A stretch of DNA of 64,000 bases from Paracoccus alcaliphilus (lineage in GTDB: Bacteria > Pseudomonadota > Alphaproteobacteria > Rhodobacterales > Rhodobacteraceae): contig NZ_CP067125.1 of the NCBI RefSeq assembly GCF_028553725.1, positions 1 to 64,000 of the forward strand, given 5' to 3'. Numbering within the stretch: the first letter of the stretch is position 1; each line of letters starts with the position of its first letter. The notes under the pieces are model-generated. The model did no database searches, was not told the DNA's origin, and worked only from the letters and a program-made list of their open reading frames with translations. The position numbers and the translations under genes were made by a program. This document shows, one piece after another, positions 16,763-25,862 of the stretch.

Positions 16763-16902
16763 TGTGATTTTCCTCCCCCTGATGGTGTCACCGATCCGCC
16801 TTGCGGCGGATATTCCGCATCCCGCCCGACTGTCGTCCGTCCGGTCCTCCCCGACCGCCCGGCCATTCTGGCAGAGTCATAAATTGCAGCGTAAACACTT
16901 TA

Positions 16903-16916
16903 GCAAAATTAATTGC
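16903..16916. promoter_or_regulatory. GCAA-N6-TTGC operator box upstream of the first sugar importer
   Basis: GCAAAATTAATTGC is an inverted repeat in the 223-bp spacer between the iolB stop and the binding-protein start. The same arrangement occurs at four other promoters in the inositol region. The spacer otherwise contains a small stem-loop (16794-16811, ATCCGCC/GGCGGAT) in the probable 5' untranslated region. Confidence 0.6.
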
Positions 16917-16985
16917 ACAATCCGCTGCGAGTCAACGTTTAAATCCGGCATGGCCAGACCTGCGGGATTACGCGCGGGGCAGGGG

Positions 16986-17780
16986 TCAGAACTGGTCGGC
17001 GACCTCGGGCGCGGGAACAAAGCGCCATTTGCGCAGCGGCCCCGCCATCACGTTCAGGTAATACATCTGGAACCCGACCGGCACACCGCAGGGGTGGTGG
17101 CCGCGCGGAACCAGCACCACATCGCCATCGCGCACGGTCATCGTCTCGTTCAGGCTGTCATCGTCGGTATAGACGCGCTGAAAGCCGAAACCGTCACCGG
17201 GGCTGATGCGGTGATAATAGGTTTCCTCAAGATAGGTGATGCGGGGGAAGTCGTCCTTGTCATGGCGGTGGCTGGGATAGGATGACCAGTTGCCGGACGG
17301 CGTAAACACTTCGGTCACCAGCAGGCTGTCGGCGACGGCATCGGCCTCCATCGCGATATTGTTGATAAAGCGGGTATTCGCCCCCTCGCCGCGCTGGGTC
17401 AGGGTGATGCCGTCGGGCCCCAGCCTGCGCGCCTCATGTCCGCCATGACCGGGCGCGGCACAGACGGCGATGGTGCAATCGGTGCGGGCGACCGCCTGCC
17501 AGTTCTGCCCGTTCGGGACATAGAGGCTGTGCGGCGGCGTTCGCTCGAAGACATCCATCCGGTCGCCCAGAACACCCCAGTCCCGACCGGCGGCATGAAT
17601 GGCGGCCTTGCCCTCGACCATCACCAGGATCACCTCGTTTTCGCCGGTCTCCTCGGCCACGCGGTCACCGGGCTTCAGCCGATAGAGGCCAAAGCCCACA
17701 TAGCCCCAGCCCGCCGATTGCGGGGTGACGTCGAAGATCTTGCCATGGCTGGCGATCGGTCTCAGCAGCAGATCGCTCAT
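16986..17780 (-). CDS. iolB: 5-deoxy-glucuronate isomerase
   Basis: A 264-residue protein of the KduI/IolB cupin family. The metal-site pattern is present in SSYPSHRHDKDDFPRITYLE and ETYYHRISPGDGFGFQRVY, followed by VLVPRGHHPCGVPVGFQMYY, which is diagnostic for IolB. The enzyme converts 5-deoxy-D-glucuronate to 5-dehydro-2-deoxy-D-gluconate, the step between IolD and IolC in myo-inositol catabolism. It is the last iol gene of the minus-strand operon and overlaps the small membrane-protein gene by four bases. Confidence 0.96.
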   Translation of the reverse strand: MSDLLLRPIASHGKIFDVTPQSAGWGYVGFGLYRLKPGDRVAEETGENEVILVMVEGKAAIHAAGRDWGVLGDRMDVFERTPPHSLYVPNGQNWQAVARTDCTIAVCAAPGHGGHEARRLGPDGITLTQRGEGANTRFINNIAMEADAVADSLLVTEVFTPSGNWSSYPSHRHDKDDFPRITYLEETYYHRISPGDGFGFQRVYTDDDSLNETMTVRDGDVVLVPRGHHPCGVPVGFQMYYLNVMAGPLRKWRFVPAPEVADQF

Positions 17781-17977
17781 CTGTCCTCCTCGGCCCCGTC
17801 GGGCGGGTCGAATGTCACGAAAAAGCGCCAGGCCGCGTAAAGGCCGATGGCGGTGAAGATCACCCCGAAGAACGGCGCGCCCGAGATGAATTCGAACAGC
17901 CCCCAGCCAAGCGTCAGCACCACCAGCAGCACCCTGAGCCAGAGCGGGCGATAGAAGGCATCATTCAGGTCGAACAT
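17777..17977 (-). CDS. Small two-helix membrane protein in the iol operon
   Basis: A 66-residue protein: MFDLNDAFYRPLWLR, then two hydrophobic helices (LLVVLTLGWGLFEFIS and FFGVIFTAIGLYAAWRFFV) and an acidic tail. It resembles small DUF3329-like membrane proteins, though I am not sure of the family. The start at 17977 gives the compact form; upstream codons overlap spacer sequence. It lies between iolC and iolB and overlaps iolB by four bases, so it is cotranslated with inositol enzymes. Function unknown. Confidence 0.75.
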   Translation of the reverse strand: MFDLNDAFYRPLWLRVLLVVLTLGWGLFEFISGAPFFGVIFTAIGLYAAWRFFVTFDPPDGAEEDR

Positions 17978-18006
17978 GGGCAGGGCCTTTCGGGGTCGGG
18001 CCGGGA

Positions 18007-19917
18007 TCAGCGCGCCTGTTCGCGCGCCTTGTCCCAGATGTTGCACAGCCGCATATAGCGTGCGGCCATTTCATCGACTGCGGCGCTGTCGGTCAACTCG
18101 TCCCGCAACCATTGGCTGGCGACCTGCCCGAAGATGGTGCGGCCAACGGCAAAGCCCCGGACCAGATCAAAGCCCGCCGCGACGCGGAAACTGGCGGCCA
18201 GTTCCGCCTCGGGCGCGTCGAGGCCCAGAACCACGATGCCGCGGGTATGGCGGTCGTTTTCCTCGATGGCGGCGATGGCATTGGCCCAGCCCTCGCGGGT
18301 CTTCATCGGCTCCAGCTTCCACCAGTCGGGATATATCCCCGCCGCATAGAACTGCCGGATCAGCGTGGCGGTGGTGTCGTCATCGACCGGGTCGACCTTC
18401 GAGGGGATGATTTCCAGCAGGAATTCCAGCCGGTTGCGACGCGATGCCTGCCACAGCCGCTGCACGGTGGCGATCTGGCGCGCCTGCGTTTCGGCATCGT
18501 CGCCGGGATGGCAGAAGCACAGCACCTTCACCACATTTTCGCGCGCCCATTGGCTCAGCCCGCCGCAATCGGGGCCAAGTTCCGGCTCCAGCTTCAGCGG
18601 GCGCGATCCCGGCCATTCGCAGGGCCGCCCGATCCACAACCCCGTGCCGCTGGCGGCGTGCAGCGCATCGCGACCGATGCGGTTGTCGCACAGGATGCCA
18701 TAGCCGGGCCGGCCAGCCTGCACCCGCAACGCGGCCTCAAGGCACAGCTTCTTGAACGCGCCGCCCTTTTCCGGCGTAAACCCGTCCATATCCTCAAGCT
18801 GCATCCGGTGATCGAAGGCAAAGACCCGCATGGTGGACCAGTCGCCGCCATGTTCCGCCGCGCGATTGGTGGACCAGTGCAACTGCTCCAGCTCCGCGTC
18901 GTTTCGCAGATCGGGCCGGACCACGCCGCGCTTCAGGAAGAAGTCGAGTTCCGCCCATGAGGGATAGGCCGGGGTGCAGCCATGCCGGCTGACCGCGAAG
19001 GCGCCGCAGGCATTGGCATATTCCAGCGTGCGCGGCCAGCTTTCGCCGTCCAGCCAGCCCTTCATCAGCCCTGAGAAGAACCCGTCGCCCGCGCCCAGCA
19101 CGTTGAACACCTCGATCGGGAACCCCGGTCCGGCCTGTCCGTCGTCGAGGCTGTCGGGGATCGCGCCCTCGAAGGCCACCGCGCCTGCCGCGCCGCGCTT
19201 GCAGACCAGCGTGGCAGCACTGACCGCCCGGACCGCGCGCAGGGCGGCAATGGTGTCGGTGCTGCCGCCGGCGATGTGGAATTCCTCTTCGGTGCCGACG
19301 ATCAGGTCGAACAGATGCAGCACCGATTGCAATTCCTGCGTGACTTTGGCGCTTTCGACAAAGCGGCTTTCGCCCGCGCCGTGCCCCGCCACGCCCCACA
19401 GGTTCGGGCGGTAATCGATATCCAGCGCCGTCCTTGCCCCATGCTTGCGGGCCAGTTCCAGCGCCTTCAGCACCGCTGCGCGGGTGCGCGGATGGGACAG
19501 ATGCGTGCCGGTGGCCAGAACCGAGCGGGCCTGCGCGATGAACCCCTCGTCGATGTCATCCTCGCACAGCGCCATGTCGGCGCAATTTTCGCGATAGAAG
19601 ATCAGGGGAAAGCTGTCCTCGTCGCGGATGCCCAGGATCACCAGCGCGGTCAGCCGTTCCGGGTCGGTGACGACGCCGCCTGTCTCGACCCCCTCGCGGA
19701 TCAGCTGCTCGCGGATGAAGCGGCCCATATGTTCGTCGCCGACGCGGGTGATGACTGCCGAGCGCAGCCCAAGCCGCGCCGTCCCGCAGGCGATGTTCGT
19801 CGGGCTGCCGCCGATATATTTCGCAAACGACCCCATATCCTCCAGCCGGCCGCCGATCTGCGCGCCGTAAAGGTCAACCGAACTGCGGCCGATCGTGATG
19901 ACATCCAGAGTCTTCAT
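18007..19917 (-). CDS. iolC: Bifunctional 5-dehydro-2-deoxygluconokinase / DUF2090 aldolase-like protein
   Basis: A 636-residue fusion. Residues 1-325 are a PfkB-type sugar kinase: the N-terminal ITIGRSSVDLYGAQIGGRLE is typical of IolC, and NVLGAGDGFFSGLMKG is the catalytic PfkB signature with the base Asp. Residues 335-636 are the DUF2090 domain (MRVFAFDHRMQLEDMDGF), often fused to IolC in alphaproteobacteria and thought to act as the aldolase IolJ. No separate iolJ is seen, so one protein may phosphorylate 5-dehydro-2-deoxygluconate and split it to dihydroxyacetone phosphate and malonate semialdehyde. The start at 19917 (MKTLDVITIG) is the family start. Confidence 0.95.
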   Translation of the reverse strand: MKTLDVITIGRSSVDLYGAQIGGRLEDMGSFAKYIGGSPTNIACGTARLGLRSAVITRVGDEHMGRFIREQLIREGVETGGVVTDPERLTALVILGIRDEDSFPLIFYRENCADMALCEDDIDEGFIAQARSVLATGTHLSHPRTRAAVLKALELARKHGARTALDIDYRPNLWGVAGHGAGESRFVESAKVTQELQSVLHLFDLIVGTEEEFHIAGGSTDTIAALRAVRAVSAATLVCKRGAAGAVAFEGAIPDSLDDGQAGPGFPIEVFNVLGAGDGFFSGLMKGWLDGESWPRTLEYANACGAFAVSRHGCTPAYPSWAELDFFLKRGVVRPDLRNDAELEQLHWSTNRAAEHGGDWSTMRVFAFDHRMQLEDMDGFTPEKGGAFKKLCLEAALRVQAGRPGYGILCDNRIGRDALHAASGTGLWIGRPCEWPGSRPLKLEPELGPDCGGLSQWARENVVKVLCFCHPGDDAETQARQIATVQRLWQASRRNRLEFLLEIIPSKVDPVDDDTTATLIRQFYAAGIYPDWWKLEPMKTREGWANAIAAIEENDRHTRGIVVLGLDAPEAELAASFRVAAGFDLVRGFAVGRTIFGQVASQWLRDELTDSAAVDEMAARYMRLCNIWDKAREQAR

Positions 19918-19962
19918 TCCTTCCCCCACACGTTGCCTGTGCCCCCACACAGCCCCCGCCCT

Positions 19963-21120
19963 TCACACTTCGATTGGTTTGATCCATGGCTGGTTTTCTG
20001 CCTGGTGGCTGTCGACGACGGCTTCGACGAAGGCGACGCCTTTCAGGCCGTCCTTGGCCAGTGGCAGGTTCTGTCCGACGATGCCGGGCTGGCGGCCTTC
20101 GGTTCGTGCCCGGATCGCCTCGGCGAAACCGGCATAGAGATTGGCGAAGGCTTCCAGATAGCCTTCGGGATGGCCGGGGGGCGTGCGCGAGCGCGCCTTC
20201 GCGTCCTCGGACAGGTCGTCGGCGCCGCGCTTGATGATCTGCACGCGGCCGTCCAGCGGGGTCCAGATCAGCTCGTTGGGCTGTTCCTGGAACCATTGCA
20301 GCGCGCCCTTGTCGCCAAAGACCCGCAGCCGCACGCCGTTGGAATTGCCGATGGCCACCTGCGAGGACCACAGCAGCCCGCGCGCGCCGCCCTGATAGCG
20401 CATCATCACATGGGCATTGTCGTCCAGCGCCCGGCCCGGAACGAAGGTCGCCAGATCGGCGGTCAGGCTTTCCAGCGTCAAACCGGTGACGAAGCCCGCA
20501 AGGTGATAGGCATGGGTGCCGATATCGCCGATGGAGCCGCCGCGACCGTTCCTGACGGGATCGGTGCGCCAGGCGGCCTGGGCATTGCCGTCCTGCTCGA
20601 TGGGTTTCGACATCCATTCCAGCGGATATTCGACCTGCACCGTGCGCACCGCCCCCAGCTTGCCCTGCGCGATGCGGACGCGGGCCTCATGCACCATCGG
20701 ATAGCCCGAATAGGTATAGGTCACGCCCACGAAACGACCCGAATCCCGCGCCAGCGCCTCCAGCGCCACGGCGTCTTCCAGCGTCGCGGTCAGGGGCTTT
20801 TCGCAGATCACGTCGAAGCCCGCCTCGATCAGCCCCTTGGCGATCGGGTAATGGGTGAAGTTCGGCGTGCAGATGGCGACCGCGTCCACCCGGTCCTCGC
20901 GCGCGCCTTCGGCCTCGACCAGTTCCTGCCATGTGCCATAGGCGCGGGCGGGGTCGATGCCCTGCGACAGCGCGAAGGCGCGGCCGCGTTCCGGGTCGGC
21001 ATCGAAGGCGCCCGCGACGATCTGCCAATGTCCGTCCAGCCGGGCGGCCAGGCGGTGGATATTGCCGATATAGGCGCCTTCGCCGCCACCGACCATGCCA
21101 AGTCGCAGGGGTCTGGTCAT
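19963..21120 (-). CDS. Gfo/Idh/MocA-family oxidoreductase (iol operon)
   Basis: A 385-residue NAD(P)-dependent oxidoreductase. The Rossmann start is GMVGGGEGAYIGNIHRLAA; the catalytic Lys is in CEKPLT and the Asp/His pair in GDIGTHAYHLAG. It begins within the stop of the sugar-phosphate isomerase-like gene (ATGA overlap), so the two probably act in sequence. It is a close paralogue of 36516-37709 by motif and length, and distinct from IolG. Likely substrates are an inositol isomer, a keto-inositol or a glycoside of one; this is inferred from the operon. Family members usually oxidise or reduce one sugar hydroxyl. Confidence 0.9.
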   Translation of the reverse strand: MTRPLRLGMVGGGEGAYIGNIHRLAARLDGHWQIVAGAFDADPERGRAFALSQGIDPARAYGTWQELVEAEGAREDRVDAVAICTPNFTHYPIAKGLIEAGFDVICEKPLTATLEDAVALEALARDSGRFVGVTYTYSGYPMVHEARVRIAQGKLGAVRTVQVEYPLEWMSKPIEQDGNAQAAWRTDPVRNGRGGSIGDIGTHAYHLAGFVTGLTLESLTADLATFVPGRALDDNAHVMMRYQGGARGLLWSSQVAIGNSNGVRLRVFGDKGALQWFQEQPNELIWTPLDGRVQIIKRGADDLSEDAKARSRTPPGHPEGYLEAFANLYAGFAEAIRARTEGRQPGIVGQNLPLAKDGLKGVAFVEAVVDSHQAENQPWIKPIEV

Positions 21121-22178
21121 GTTTCCTCCAGTCCGAGCATCGCCCGGTTCGCGGCGCGGTCGGCGCCGGATTTCACGAAATCGTCGAAGGCCCGGTCCGA
21201 CACGCGGATGATGTGATCGGCGATGAAGCGCGCGCCCTCGGCGGCGCCGTCCTCGGGGTTCTTGACGAAACATTCCCATTCCAGAACCGCCCAGCCATCG
21301 AAGCCGTGGGTGGTCAGCCTGGTGAAGATGGCGCCGAAATCGACCTGCCCGTCGCCGGGGCTGCGGAACCGGCCGGCGCGTTTCGACCAGGGCTGGAAGC
21401 CGCCATAGGCGCCGGATTTGCCGTCGGGGCGGAACTCGGCATCCTTGACGTGGAAGGTCTTGATGCGGTCGTGATAGTGGTCGATGAAGGCCAGGTAATC
21501 CAGCCCCTGCAACACGAAATGGCTGGGGTCATACATCAGGTTGGCGCGGGGGTGGTTCTTCACCTTCTCGAGGAAGAACTCCCAGCTATGGCCGTCATGC
21601 AGATCCTCGGACGGGTGGATCTCATAGCAGAGATCGACGCCATGCGCGTCGAAATCGTCCAGGATCGGCGTCCAGCGTCTGGCCAGCTCGTCAAAGCCTT
21701 CCTCGATCAGCCCCTCGGGCCATTGTGGATAGGGATAGAGATAGGGCCACAGCAACGAGCCCGAGAAGGTGACATGCCGGTCGATGCCCATGCGTTTCGA
21801 GGCGCGGGCGGCGAAGCGCAACTGTTCCTCGGCCCAGGCCCGCCGCGCGGTCGGGTTGCCATGCACGGCCTCCGGCGCAAAGCTGTCCATGATCGCGTCA
21901 TGGGCCGGATGCACCGCCACCAGCTGCCCGGTGATATGCGAGGCGAATTCGGTGATCTGAAGCCCGTGATCGGCCAGCATCCCCTTGATCTCGTCGCAAT
22001 AGGCGTCGCTTTCGGCGGCCTTCGTCATGTCGATCAGGCGGGTGTCCCATGTCGGGATCTGCACGCCCTTGAAGCCCTTGCCGGCGGCCCATTCCGCAAG
22101 GCCCGGCAGGGAATCATAGGGCGCCTCATCCGCCGCGAACTGGGCCAGAAACACGCCCGGACCCTTGATCGTGCGCAT
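21117..22178 (-). CDS. Sugar phosphate isomerase/epimerase (AP endonuclease 2-like TIM barrel)
   Basis: A 353-residue TIM-barrel protein of the xylose isomerase-like group. Metal-site elements are present: LCYEIHPSEDLHDG with the first Glu, NLMYDPSHFVLQGLDY with Asp-x2-His, IKTFHVKDAEF with His, and WAVLEWECF with the last Glu. Partners of this family often follow a Gfo/Idh oxidoreductase and act on the keto-sugar it makes by epimerisation, dehydration or glycoside cleavage. The overlap with the Gfo/Idh gene downstream supports such a pair. It is distinct from IolE, which lies two genes upstream. Exact reaction unknown. Confidence 0.88.
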   Translation of the reverse strand: MRTIKGPGVFLAQFAADEAPYDSLPGLAEWAAGKGFKGVQIPTWDTRLIDMTKAAESDAYCDEIKGMLADHGLQITEFASHITGQLVAVHPAHDAIMDSFAPEAVHGNPTARRAWAEEQLRFAARASKRMGIDRHVTFSGSLLWPYLYPYPQWPEGLIEEGFDELARRWTPILDDFDAHGVDLCYEIHPSEDLHDGHSWEFFLEKVKNHPRANLMYDPSHFVLQGLDYLAFIDHYHDRIKTFHVKDAEFRPDGKSGAYGGFQPWSKRAGRFRSPGDGQVDFGAIFTRLTTHGFDGWAVLEWECFVKNPEDGAAEGARFIADHIIRVSDRAFDDFVKSGADRAANRAMLGLEET

Positions 22179-22181
22179 GGC

Positions 22182-22994
22182 TCAGGCCTCCAGCTTGGCG
22201 GCGGGGGCCGGCGCATCGTCATAGCCGCCATGGACCGACTGATCGAAGGGAATGACCGCCCCGGTCATCATGCCGCCATCATCAGAGGCCATCCACAGCA
22301 CGGCGCGGGCGACCTCTGCCGGGTCGAGGATGCGGCCAAAGGGTTTCTGCGCCGCCGCCCGGTCGATGAAATCGGGATCGCCGGTTTCCGACAGCACCAG
22401 CGCACGTTCATGGTCGGAATTCATCCAGCCGATATCCAGCTGATTGACATGGATGCGGTGGCGCATCAGCGCGAAACCCGCATGCCGCGTCAGCGTGGCC
22501 AGCGCCCCTTTCGAGGCCGCATAGGGCGCCAGGAACGGCTGCCCCACCAGCCCCGACATCGAGCCGATATTGACGATGCGCCCCTCGATGCCTTCGCGGG
22601 CCATCACCCGGGCGGCGTCCTGGATCAGGAAGAAGGGCGCGCGGGTATTGACCGCGAACATGCGGTCGAACAGCTCGGGCGTGGTGTTCAGCATGTTGCC
22701 GCGATCGGTCAGCCCGGCGGCATTGACCAGAATATCCACCCGCCCGAAGCGCTTGTCGGTCGCGGGGATGATGGCCTGCACATCGTCGATATTGCCCAGA
22801 TCGGCGGGCACCATTTCGACCGGAACGCCGGTGGCCTGGGTGATGTCGGCGGCGACCTTCCGGCCCTTTTCGACCCCGCGCCCGACGATCACGATGCCCG
22901 CCGCGCCGGCTTCGGCGAACAGCCGCGCGATGGCCGCGCCAAGGCCCTGCGTGCCGCCGGTGACGACGGCGATCTTTCCATCAATGCGGTTCAT
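22182..22994 (-). CDS. Short-chain dehydrogenase/reductase in the iol operon
   Basis: A 270-residue classical SDR. The cofactor motif is TGGTQGLG (residues 12-19), NAAG follows, the catalytic Ser is in NIGSMSG and the Tyr/Lys in YAASKGALA. The tail PFDQSVHGGYDDAPA is longer than usual. It overlaps iolE by four bases and ends four bases before the isomerase-like gene. It probably oxidises or reduces an inositol isomer, in line with a cassette that feeds scyllo- or D-chiro-type cyclitols into the pathway; this is inference. Confidence 0.9.
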   Translation of the reverse strand: MNRIDGKIAVVTGGTQGLGAAIARLFAEAGAAGIVIVGRGVEKGRKVAADITQATGVPVEMVPADLGNIDDVQAIIPATDKRFGRVDILVNAAGLTDRGNMLNTTPELFDRMFAVNTRAPFFLIQDAARVMAREGIEGRIVNIGSMSGLVGQPFLAPYAASKGALATLTRHAGFALMRHRIHVNQLDIGWMNSDHERALVLSETGDPDFIDRAAAQKPFGRILDPAEVARAVLWMASDDGGMMTGAVIPFDQSVHGGYDDAPAPAAKLEA

Positions 22995-23884
22995 TTCACC
23001 ACCTCATAGCCCGCTGCCGCCATGACGCGTTGCAGCTCGTTGTGACCTTTTTTCGCCATCTCCAGCGGCGGGTTGGCAACCGGGTCCTGTTCGGCCTCGA
23101 CCACGAACCAGCCCTCGTAACCCTTGTCCGCCAATGCCTTCACGATGGCCTCGAAATCCAGATCGCCATCGCCCGGCACGGTGAAGGCGCCCTTGATGAC
23201 GGCATCGAGGAAGCTGTCGCGCGTCCGGTCCACGGCATCGGTGACGGCGCGGCGGATATCCTTGGTATGGACATGGCTGATGCGGGCATGGTGATTGTCG
23301 ATCACCCGCATCACATCGCCGCCCGCAAAGGCCATGTGACCCGCGTCATAGAGCAGCGGCACCGAGGAATGCCGCATGAACAGGTCCAGTTCCGCCTCGG
23401 TCTCGACCGCCGCCGCCATGTGGTGGTGATAGGCGATCGGCATCCCCTGCGCGGCGCACCAATCGGCGAAGTCGCTGATCCTGCGGCCATAGGCGGCCAT
23501 CTCGGGTTCGGTCAGCTTCGGCTTGGTCGCCAGCGGCGCGGAACGCAGGCCCTGAATGGAACGGGCGGTTTCGCCATAGACGATGCAGGGCGCGCCGGCG
23601 GTGATGAAGAACTGCATCTGCTGCGCGATCCGGTCCTTTTCGGCCTCGATATCGCCATCCAGCAGCAGGCCCGAGAACCAGCCGCCGCAGACCGAGATGC
23701 CATGCCGGTCCAGCACCGGACCCAACTCGCCCATGTCCATCGGAAAGCGGCGGCCGGTCTCCATGCCGGTAAAGCCCGCTTCCGAGGCCTGCCGCAGACA
23801 TTCCTCAAGGCTGACATCATCCGACAGCTCGGCCAGATCGTCATTCCACCATGCAATCGGGGCAATCCCCAGTCTTGCTTTCAT
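22991..23884 (-). CDS. iolE: 2-keto-myo-inositol dehydratase (inosose dehydratase)
   Basis: A 297-residue TIM-barrel enzyme. The start ARLGIAPIAWWNDDLAEL is the IolE hallmark. Metal-binding pieces follow in LLYDAGHMAFAGGD, ISHVHTKDIRR and GWFVVEAEQDP, and AYHHHMAAAVET is also typical. It dehydrates 2-keto-myo-inositol to the diketone that IolD hydrolyses. The start is the ATG at 23884, one base after the iolD stop; longer frames upstream run into iolD antisense of another frame. Translation is probably coupled to iolD. Confidence 0.96.
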   Translation of the reverse strand: MKARLGIAPIAWWNDDLAELSDDVSLEECLRQASEAGFTGMETGRRFPMDMGELGPVLDRHGISVCGGWFSGLLLDGDIEAEKDRIAQQMQFFITAGAPCIVYGETARSIQGLRSAPLATKPKLTEPEMAAYGRRISDFADWCAAQGMPIAYHHHMAAAVETEAELDLFMRHSSVPLLYDAGHMAFAGGDVMRVIDNHHARISHVHTKDIRRAVTDAVDRTRDSFLDAVIKGAFTVPGDGDLDFEAIVKALADKGYEGWFVVEAEQDPVANPPLEMAKKGHNELQRVMAAAGYEVVK

Positions 23885-23885
23885 T

Positions 23886-25757
23886 TCAGACACCTGCACG
23901 CTGTGCTTCACGGATCTTCTCTTGCGCGGCACGGGCGGCGCGGACGGTCTCGAAATTCGAGACCTCGGGCACGCCGACATCCCAGTCCGCATCGCCGGGC
24001 ACCCATTTCCAGGCATCCGAGACGATCGAGATCACCGTCACCCCGTCATGGGCCAGCGCATCCTTCATCGCCCCTTCCAGATCGGCGAGGCTTTCGGCCT
24101 TGACGGCACGCGCACCCATCGCCTCGGCATGTTTCACGAAATCGACATGCAGCGGGTTGTCGCGGTTCTGCACCCGGCAATCGGCCAACAGGTTGTTGAA
24201 GCCCGGTACGCCCTTGGCCTGTTGCAGCCGGTTGATGACCGCGAAACCGCCATTGTCGCAGACCACGACCACCATCTTGTGGCCGGTCAGCGCCGCCGAA
24301 TAGATGTCCGAATTCATCATCATATAGGTGCCGTCGCCCAGCATCACGATGGGCGTGCCGCCCGTGGCCCCCGGTCCATCCTGCGCCATGGCGCAGCCCC
24401 AGCCCGCCGCGATCTCGTAACCCATGCAGGAGAATCCGAATTCGCAGTCGAAGGTGTTGGGGTTCTTGACCCGCCAGCCCTTGGTCACCTCGCCCGGCGT
24501 GCCGCCCGCCGCCGCGATCAGCGTATCGTTCGGCCCGGCGACCTTGTTCAGCACGCCGATGACCTGCGCATAGGACGGCACCAGCTCGTTCGTCGGCGCC
24601 TGATATTCGTCCAGCAGGCTGTTCCATTCGGCGAACAGGTCCCTGGCGCGCTGCATCAGCCCCGGCTCGGCGGCGTAATCGCCAAGCGCCGCGTCCAGCT
24701 CGCCGATGGTTTCCAGCGCATCGCCGACCACCGCCAGCGATCCATGCTTGATTGCATCGAACCGCGCCGCGTTGACCGAGATGAACCGCGCATCCGGCGA
24801 AAACGCCGTCCACGACCCGGTGGTGAAATCCTGCAACCGCGTACCGATGGCCAGGATCACATCGGCATCCTTGGCCAGCGCATTGGCCGAGGTCGAGCCG
24901 ACGATGCCGATGGGCCCGGCATGGACCGGATGCTCATGGGTCAGCGCGCCCTTGCCGGCGATGGTCTCGACCACCGGGATGCCGCGCTTGGCGGCGAAAT
25001 CGGCCAGCGCATCCTCGGCCAGTGAATAGCGCGCGCCGCCGCCCGAGATGATCAGCGGCCTTTCCGCCGTCTTCAGCAGTTCCGCCGCCGCCGCGACCGC
25101 ATCGCGATCCGGGCGCGGGCGCGGGATGGCCCAGACGCGCGGCTCGAAGAAGGCCTCGGGATAATCGAAGGCGATTTCCTGCGTGTCCTGCGCCAGCCCG
25201 ATGAAGGCCGGGCCGCAATCGGCGGGGTCCAGCATCGTCGCCACCGCCTGCGGCAGCGATTGCAGAAGCTGCGCGGGCAGGACGATCCGGTCCCAGTAAC
25301 GCACGACCGATTTGAAGGCGTCATTCGCGGTGATGGTCGGATCGCCGTAATGTTCGACCTGTTGCAGCACCGGATCGGGCAGGCGGCTGGCGAAGGTGTC
25401 GCCCGCGATCAGCAGCACCGGCAGCCGGTTCGCCATCGCCACGCCGGCGGCGGTGACCATGTTCAGCGCGCCCGGCCCGATCGAGGTCGCGGCGACCATC
25501 AGCTGCCGCCGCCGCTTGGCCTTGGCGAAACCGATCGCGGCCAGCGCCATCGACTGCTCGTTCTGGCCGCGCCATGTCGGCAGTTCGTCCTGCACCTGCT
25601 CCAGCGCCTCGGACAGGCAGGTCACATTGCCATGCCCGAAGATGCCGAAGACGCCTGCGAACAGGGGAACGCGGCTGCCGTCGACCTCGGTGAACTGGTT
25701 GCAAAGGTAACGGACAAGGGCCTGAGCCATGGTCAGGCGCACGGTCTTGCGGGTCAT
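23886..25757 (-). CDS. iolD: 3D-(3,5/4)-trihydroxycyclohexane-1,2-dione acylhydrolase
   Basis: A 623-residue thiamin-diphosphate enzyme of normal IolD length. The N-terminal Pyr domain begins RLTMAQALVRYLCNQ with GVFGIFGHGNVTCLSEAL. The central domain follows, and the PP domain has the ThDP/Mg motif GDGTYMMMNSDIYSAALTG ending at CDNGG. It opens the cyclohexanedione ring to 5-deoxy-glucuronate. The start at 25757 has an excellent AGGAGGAGG ribosome site. It heads the ten-gene minus-strand inositol operon and is divergent from iolG across a 105-bp shared control region. Confidence 0.97.
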   Translation of the reverse strand: MTRKTVRLTMAQALVRYLCNQFTEVDGSRVPLFAGVFGIFGHGNVTCLSEALEQVQDELPTWRGQNEQSMALAAIGFAKAKRRRQLMVAATSIGPGALNMVTAAGVAMANRLPVLLIAGDTFASRLPDPVLQQVEHYGDPTITANDAFKSVVRYWDRIVLPAQLLQSLPQAVATMLDPADCGPAFIGLAQDTQEIAFDYPEAFFEPRVWAIPRPRPDRDAVAAAAELLKTAERPLIISGGGARYSLAEDALADFAAKRGIPVVETIAGKGALTHEHPVHAGPIGIVGSTSANALAKDADVILAIGTRLQDFTTGSWTAFSPDARFISVNAARFDAIKHGSLAVVGDALETIGELDAALGDYAAEPGLMQRARDLFAEWNSLLDEYQAPTNELVPSYAQVIGVLNKVAGPNDTLIAAAGGTPGEVTKGWRVKNPNTFDCEFGFSCMGYEIAAGWGCAMAQDGPGATGGTPIVMLGDGTYMMMNSDIYSAALTGHKMVVVVCDNGGFAVINRLQQAKGVPGFNNLLADCRVQNRDNPLHVDFVKHAEAMGARAVKAESLADLEGAMKDALAHDGVTVISIVSDAWKWVPGDADWDVGVPEVSNFETVRAARAAQEKIREAQRAGV

Positions 25758-25788
25758 CTCGCCTCCTCCTGCGGATGGTGTTTCCCGA

Positions 25789-25838
25789 ACATTACGGAAT
25801 GATGATTGACAATGCAATAGTTTTGCAATGATTATTGC
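25789..25838. promoter_or_regulatory. Divergent iolD/iolG promoters with overlapping GCAA-TTGC operators
   Basis: Toward iolD: TTGCAT (25817-25812), 17-base spacer, TAATGT (25794-25789). Toward iolG: TTGACA (25806-25811), 18-base spacer, GATTAT (25830-25835). The boxes GCAA-N5-TTGC (25814-25826) and GCAA-N6-TTGC (25825-25838) cover the iolD -35 and the iolG -10, so one bound repressor could shut both. A 21-base stretch from 25819 recurs exactly at 37762-37782. Confidence 0.7.
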
Positions 25839-25862
25839 CAAATGGATTTTGGGAGGAGCTTC

